Assembly: GCA_964468435.1 (NCBI GenBank) | Contig: CAYXVE010000022.1 | Coordinates: 1-64,000 of the forward strand | DNA from: JBCCTX01 sp964468435 | GTDB taxonomy: Bacteria; Bacteroidota; Bacteroidia; J057 | DNA: 64,000 bases | Reading direction: 5' to 3' | Shown here: positions 60,519-64,000 of the stretch, piece by piece | Layout: each line of letters starts with the position of its first letter | Position numbering within the stretch: position 1 is the first letter of the stretch | Notes under the pieces: model-generated | Database searches by the model: none | The model's input: the letters and a program-made list of their open reading frames with translations, nothing else | What the model was told of the DNA's origin: nothing | Made by a program: the position numbers and the translations under genes

Positions 60519-60796
60519 TTATCTCTGAAAACAGGGGTAAAATATATGAGTTTTTAAAAATTGGCGAAATATTTTAAGAACGATAGAAACAAACAGCGTG
60601 ATAAGTGGTCCCATGAGGACTATCCAGCGCGAGGTCCATACCCATCTATGTCACCTTTTTGATTCCAGTGTACAGGTATCTCTTTGGGAATGGAAGACCA
60701 GCTTAGCGCCGTTACGATGAGCGGAATAATGGTGAGAAGGATTGTAATCCAGTTGGATCTGATCCAACCTGGATTTCCAGATTGTTGATTAGCCAT
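60519..60796 (-). pseudogene. frameshifted DUF1648-type small membrane protein
   Basis: From ATG at 60796 one frame gives MANQQSGNPGWIRSNWITIL, a hydrophobic helix, then SSIPKEIPVHWNQKGDIDGYG and stops at TAG (60622-60620). The second frame, offset by two bases at about 60635, continues SRWIVLMGPLITLFVSIVLKIF to TAA at 60521. Together they match DUF1648 (IPxHWNxxGxxDGYGxKxxLxxxPLI), the N-terminal domain of SdpI-like proteins. A single-base change between the two halves would restore one frame of about 90 residues. It may be a true decay or a sequence error. Confidence 0.5.
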
Positions 60797-60873
60797 AATT
60801 ATACTATGTTTGATTTTTTAATGACATAATCCACTGTACAAGTTCCTCAAATACAGATAAATTGAGTGAATAC

Positions 60874-62484
60874 ATGATATACCGCCCCATAAATGCTGAT
60901 AATCGTTATTTACTTAAGTTTTCTATGCAAAGATTATCTTATTCTGTTCTGTTTCCGGCTGTATATTGGAATAATACTATAGTTTTTCTGGTTCTGGGAA
61001 TCATCTTGATATGTTTTCAGGGAAGTACTCCCCAAAAGTTGAATAAAGAACCTGTATCCATCTTTTATGTCTATGTATATGATCTTGAAGAACCATCGGT
61101 ACATGATGTGATCTCCCAGAAGGTACAAAAAATAAGGTACAGACTTCACTGGCTGGATGCCATCACAGTAGAGGCTAATGATTCACAGGTTGGAGAACTC
61201 ATGAAATTATCCTGTGTAGATACTGTCATCAACATGAGAGCAGATCTCTATAATGTTCATCATAGCCAAGCACTAAGTGGCAACTCCAATATTCAGAAAC
61301 CCAAATGGGATACACTACTTGCACAGCAAAAAGCTTTGATGGAATTCGATGTTCTGGAAAAAAACGGATACACGGGTAAAGGTGTACGTGTAGCCATTCT
61401 TGATGCGGGTTTTAAACATGCAGACAAGCATCCAGCATTCAGGCATTTATTTGAAAATAGACAGATTGTGGGAACCAGGGATTTTTATCAAGGTGATAAT
61501 CATGTATATCATCACGCTCAACACGGAACACAAGTTCTGGGCTGCCTTGCAGGTAAATATGGTGATCAATGGATAGGTGTCGCAAAAGATGCCCAGTTTC
61601 TCTTAGCCAGAACCGAGCACATCTGGTGGGAAAAGCCTGCAGAGGAAGACCACTGGATTGCTGCTCTGGAATGGGCTTACGACCAGGGTGCTCAGATTCT
61701 TTGTTCTTCCTTATCATTTACCTACAAGGAAGATAATTTTCAGCAGATGGATGGCAAGACACATCCTGTATCCTATGCTGCTGCAAAGGCTGTGGAAAAG
61801 GGAATGCTGATTGTCGTCTCCATGGGAAATGAAGGCAATAAATCCAGAATGTATCTGGGTTCTCCAGCGGATGTACCAGGGGTACTATCTGTAGGAGGAT
61901 CATTACCTATGATCCCGATGCGCATACCTTTTTCTTCAACAGGTCCCAATGCGTTGAATGATATCAAACCCAATATTGCTGCTCCTGCTTATGTACTCAC
62001 TACGAAAGGCAACCATAACTATGGAATAGGTGCAGGCACTTCATTCTCCTGCCCATTGGTAGCAGGACTGGCAGCATGTCTTTTAGAGCAAAATCCTGAA
62101 ATGAACCCTGCTGAAGTCATAAGCCGTATAGAGTCATCAGGTCATTATTATCCATATTATGATTACTATATGGGATATGGAGTGCCTGAAGTATCACGGA
62201 TCTTTGAGGAGAAGACAGCCCGTGTCGACACCTCGTTTCAAGTCAGTATGCGTGAGGATACCGTATTGGTGGTATTCAGCGTTCCCGATACCACGGGAAG
62301 TAGTTCTCAGGGGAAGGTCATATATTATCATCTGGAACATCCCAGGGGATACCTCAAATGGGCGTTTTACGATCTGATACCACCAGATTCACGGAGGTAT
62401 GCTTTTAATACCCCATCCAGAGGAGGCATGATGAGAATCTGGTATGAAGGCTATCTCTATGAGCAAGTGCTGTTTGATAAGTGA
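60874..62484 (+). CDS. S8-family subtilisin-like serine peptidase
   Basis: 536 residues from ATG at 60874; TTG at 60862 adds four, and ATG at 60925 is also possible. A hydrophobic segment (NTIVFLVLGIILICF) near residue 40 is a signal anchor. The catalytic triad (numbered from 60862) is Asp181 (VAILDAGF), His221 (HAQHGTQVLG) and Ser394 (AGTSFSCPLVAG); an Asn-type block SMGNEGNKS for the oxyanion hole is present. The C-terminal about 90 residues (from 445) form a beta-rich extension (SFQVSMREDTVLVVFSVPDTTG). It is likely a periplasmic or surface peptidase. No T9SS sorting domain is visible. Confidence 0.92.
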   Translation: MIYRPINADNRYLLKFSMQRLSYSVLFPAVYWNNTIVFLVLGIILICFQGSTPQKLNKEPVSIFYVYVYDLEEPSVHDVISQKVQKIRYRLHWLDAITVEANDSQVGELMKLSCVDTVINMRADLYNVHHSQALSGNSNIQKPKWDTLLAQQKALMEFDVLEKNGYTGKGVRVAILDAGFKHADKHPAFRHLFENRQIVGTRDFYQGDNHVYHHAQHGTQVLGCLAGKYGDQWIGVAKDAQFLLARTEHIWWEKPAEEDHWIAALEWAYDQGAQILCSSLSFTYKEDNFQQMDGKTHPVSYAAAKAVEKGMLIVVSMGNEGNKSRMYLGSPADVPGVLSVGGSLPMIPMRIPFSSTGPNALNDIKPNIAAPAYVLTTKGNHNYGIGAGTSFSCPLVAGLAACLLEQNPEMNPAEVISRIESSGHYYPYYDYYMGYGVPEVSRIFEEKTARVDTSFQVSMREDTVLVVFSVPDTTGSSSQGKVIYYHLEHPRGYLKWAFYDLIPPDSRRYAFNTPSRGGMMRIWYEGYLYEQVLFDK

Positions 62485-62505
62485 TGAGACGAAAATCAAA
62501 GGTTT

Positions 62506-62549
62506 TTTTATGGTTTATGCTTAATATTTTATGGTTTATGCTTAATATT
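62506..62549. repeat. 21-bp tandem duplication
   Basis: TTATGGTTTATGCTTAATAT + T occurs twice in direct order with period 21 (62508-62528 and 62529-62549, identical), in the spacer between the subtilase and the next gene. Confidence 0.9.
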
Positions 62550-62627
62550 AATAGACAGTCTATATTGCAGTACCACCATTTACTGTATACACGTTAGGTA
62601 AAAAAACCACAATCCTTTACACTTCTC

Positions 62628-63770
62628 ATGAAAATAACCTTGAAAACTTTACATGCATTTTTTCTCTTGCTTTTATGTTGCAACGGTTCATGTGCCCAGG
62701 ATACTATAGTAGTTGTGCTACATCCTATCTTAGGGTACGAGATCGACCAGATGGAGAAACGGGAACTCAAACTGTTTGAGATGATTCCCGATAAGGAGTA
62801 TAGGGTCGGAAGCTTCTACATGCTCAAGGATAGCAGTTTGTATCTAAGGATTGACACCCAGACAGACAAGGTATTGAATATTCCATACAGCTGGGATAAT
62901 TTTCGAATCTTGAAAAGCAAAATGGAAGGTAAGTCGATCATGTATCCAGGAGAGATTGCAGCGAGTAAAGAAGTAAGCGATGAAAAGGCCTATGTCATCC
63001 TTGAACTGGAAGGAGGGGGAAATATCAATGGTATGCTAAAGGAGGTGGGCGATGAATATGTGTTGTTGGAGTCAGAAGCTGGGGAGGTACAAATCAGGAA
63101 AACTCAGATTAAGAAACTATCATTTGCAGATGAAAGTATGTTCCAGAATGGGAAATATTGGTTTCCCAATCCCAATGATACTCGTTATCTATTTGGGCCT
63201 ACAGCTTATACGCTGGAAAAAGGGGAGGGCTACTACCAGAATATATATGTGTTGTTTAATGCAGCTTTTGTAGGTATCACGGACAACTGGGATGTAGGGG
63301 GAGGATTAGAGTTAATTTCTACGCTTTCGGAGAATCCTATATTATTTGTATCTACCAAGTTGGGTTTCGAGGTTGTCAACAATTTTCATTTGGCTGGCGG
63401 AGCTTTTGTGGGTAATTTGGCGGGTTTTGATGTTCTGGATGACAATGAAATATTAGGTGTTTTTTATGGAGTAGGTACGTTTGGGAATAGGGAGGATCAT
63501 ATCTCATTGGGTCTGGGGTACGGGTTTTTCGAAGGAGAATTTACAGATCGTCCACAGATTACATTAAGTGGCATAAAACGAATATCCAGAAGGGTATCGC
63601 TGGTTTCCGAAAACTGGTTGCTACCTGTAGATGAGTATTTTGTGGCTTTTTCAGCAGGTGTAAGATTGATGGGGGATAAAACTACCTTTGATCTGGCTTT
63701 GATTAGAACATCTGAATGGGACGTAGAATTGCTAGCAGTACCTTTTCTGGGTTTTGTGTATAAGTTTTAG
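62628..63770 (+). CDS. unknown envelope protein with signal peptide, probable beta-barrel end
   Basis: 380 residues. Signal peptide LHAFFLLLLCCNGSCAQ at the start. Residues about 30-165 contain repeated short strands (EYRVGSFYMLKDSSLYLRID, YVILELEGGGNINGMLKE), like the small beta-domain also seen around residue 120. From residue 185 a block NDTRYLFGPTAYTLEKGEGYYQ starts a glycine-rich, strand-rich part with aromatic strand ends, ending LAVPFLGFVYKF with a terminal Phe typical of outer-membrane barrels. I recall similar bacteroidete proteins of unknown role with the same GPTAxxLxKGEGYY block. Its stop overlaps the convergent rnc stop. Confidence 0.65.
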   Translation: MKITLKTLHAFFLLLLCCNGSCAQDTIVVVLHPILGYEIDQMEKRELKLFEMIPDKEYRVGSFYMLKDSSLYLRIDTQTDKVLNIPYSWDNFRILKSKMEGKSIMYPGEIAASKEVSDEKAYVILELEGGGNINGMLKEVGDEYVLLESEAGEVQIRKTQIKKLSFADESMFQNGKYWFPNPNDTRYLFGPTAYTLEKGEGYYQNIYVLFNAAFVGITDNWDVGGGLELISTLSENPILFVSTKLGFEVVNNFHLAGGAFVGNLAGFDVLDDNEILGVFYGVGTFGNREDHISLGLGYGFFEGEFTDRPQITLSGIKRISRRVSLVSENWLLPVDEYFVAFSAGVRLMGDKTTFDLALIRTSEWDVELLAVPFLGFVYKF

Positions 63771-64000
63771 ATCAGGTCTAGGTGTATAAGAGCATCTTGT
63801 GCGGCATTTTGTTCGGCCGTTTTCTTGTTTTTGCCTTCGCCTGTACCTAGTTCTGTTTCTCCTACTTTTGCGCGCATTTTGAAGGTTTTATTTCGGCCTT
63901 CGCCTTCTTCCGCAATCAATTCAAATTCCAGCTGACCGATTTTTTCGCGTTGAACATACTCGATGAGCTTATTTTTATAGCTAATGATCTGTTGTTCTAC
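63767..64000 (-). CDS. rnc: ribonuclease III, C-terminal dsRNA-binding domain (partial)
   Basis: The last 77 residues are visible; the start lies beyond the window. The frame reads YKNKLIEYVQREKIGQLEFEL..., then GRNKTFKMRAKVG and GTGEGKNKKTAEQNAAQDAL, a canonical dsRBD with its NKKxAEQxAA helix. The catalytic domain would lie to the right. RNase III cuts double-stranded RNA such as rRNA precursors. The stop (63769-63767) overlaps the stop of the convergent gene by three bases. Confidence 0.88.
   Translation of the reverse strand, partial: VEQQIISYKNKLIEYVQREKIGQLEFELIAEEGEGRNKTFKMRAKVGETELGTGEGKNKKTAEQNAAQDALIHLDLI

Noticed and set aside
60389..60577. 62-residue frame on the + strand upstream of yrdC
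   Set aside because: AT-rich, Lys/Asn/Ile composition, opposite the yrdC start and the DUF1648 remnant; no support.
62506..62549. CRISPR-like array
   Set aside because: Only two immediately adjacent units without spacers; no other arrays in the window.

Overview
The window comes from a member of the Bacteroidota, probably a Saprospiria/Lewinella-like bacterium (the phylum is well supported, the class is inference). Evidence: a secreted protein with a type IX secretion sorting domain; near absence of Shine-Dalgarno sequences with several TTG starts; promoter candidates of the TAnnTTTG type; Bacteroidota families such as the BT_3928-type DoxX protein, tandem DUF1599 and OmpA with TSP3 repeats; and ribosomal protein L17 carrying a helix-hairpin-helix extension.

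Layout. 1-1860 is an accessory, decaying area: the C-terminal end of an RHS protein whose tip has a YkuD-like His...Ser-x-Gly-Cys motif, a small candidate immunity lipoprotein, an IS3 remnant and a broken second toxin-like tip. 2417-6440 holds a three-gene set that I consider the most interesting part of the window: a four-helix membrane protein with a long periplasmic coiled coil, a cytoplasmic TRAFAC-like GTPase, and a one-pass membrane protein ending in a LysM peptidoglycan-binding domain. 6509-6868 is a pseudogene. 6906-23412 is a mosaic of periplasmic or secreted metabolism: a DUF1592/DUF1552 cytochrome-type pair, a glycoside-hydrolase-like protein, a sugar isomerase-like protein, a TetR regulator, two overlapping unknown membrane genes, a Gfo/Idh/MocA oxidoreductase, two multi-pass membrane proteins (one a likely mannosyltransferase), a PhoD phosphatase and a 1015-residue beta-helix T9SS cargo.

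23729-42215 is the continuous str-S10-spc-alpha ribosomal supercluster, rpsL to rplQ, including fusA, secY, map, infA and rpoA, all on the + strand; tuf and adk are not in it. rpmJ at 38636 is only 38 residues long. The cluster ends in a hairpin facing a convergent AlbA_2-domain gene.

42329-64000 is mostly housekeeping: BT_3928-type DoxX, DUF1599, an overlapping folP-cdaA-folB set that places the c-di-AMP synthase between folate genes, tRNA-Cys(GCA), an OmpA/TSP3 porin-like protein, hemE, full-length cobalamin-dependent metH, a DUF1361 protein, ruvB, a sulfatase, a yrdC + membrane-bound spermidine-synthase-like pair, a frameshifted DUF1648 gene, a subtilase, an unknown envelope protein and the 3' end of rnc. 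Several intergenic terminators share one stem sequence (GGAAGTC...GACTTCC). No CRISPR array, rRNA, prophage or recognisable riboswitch was seen.
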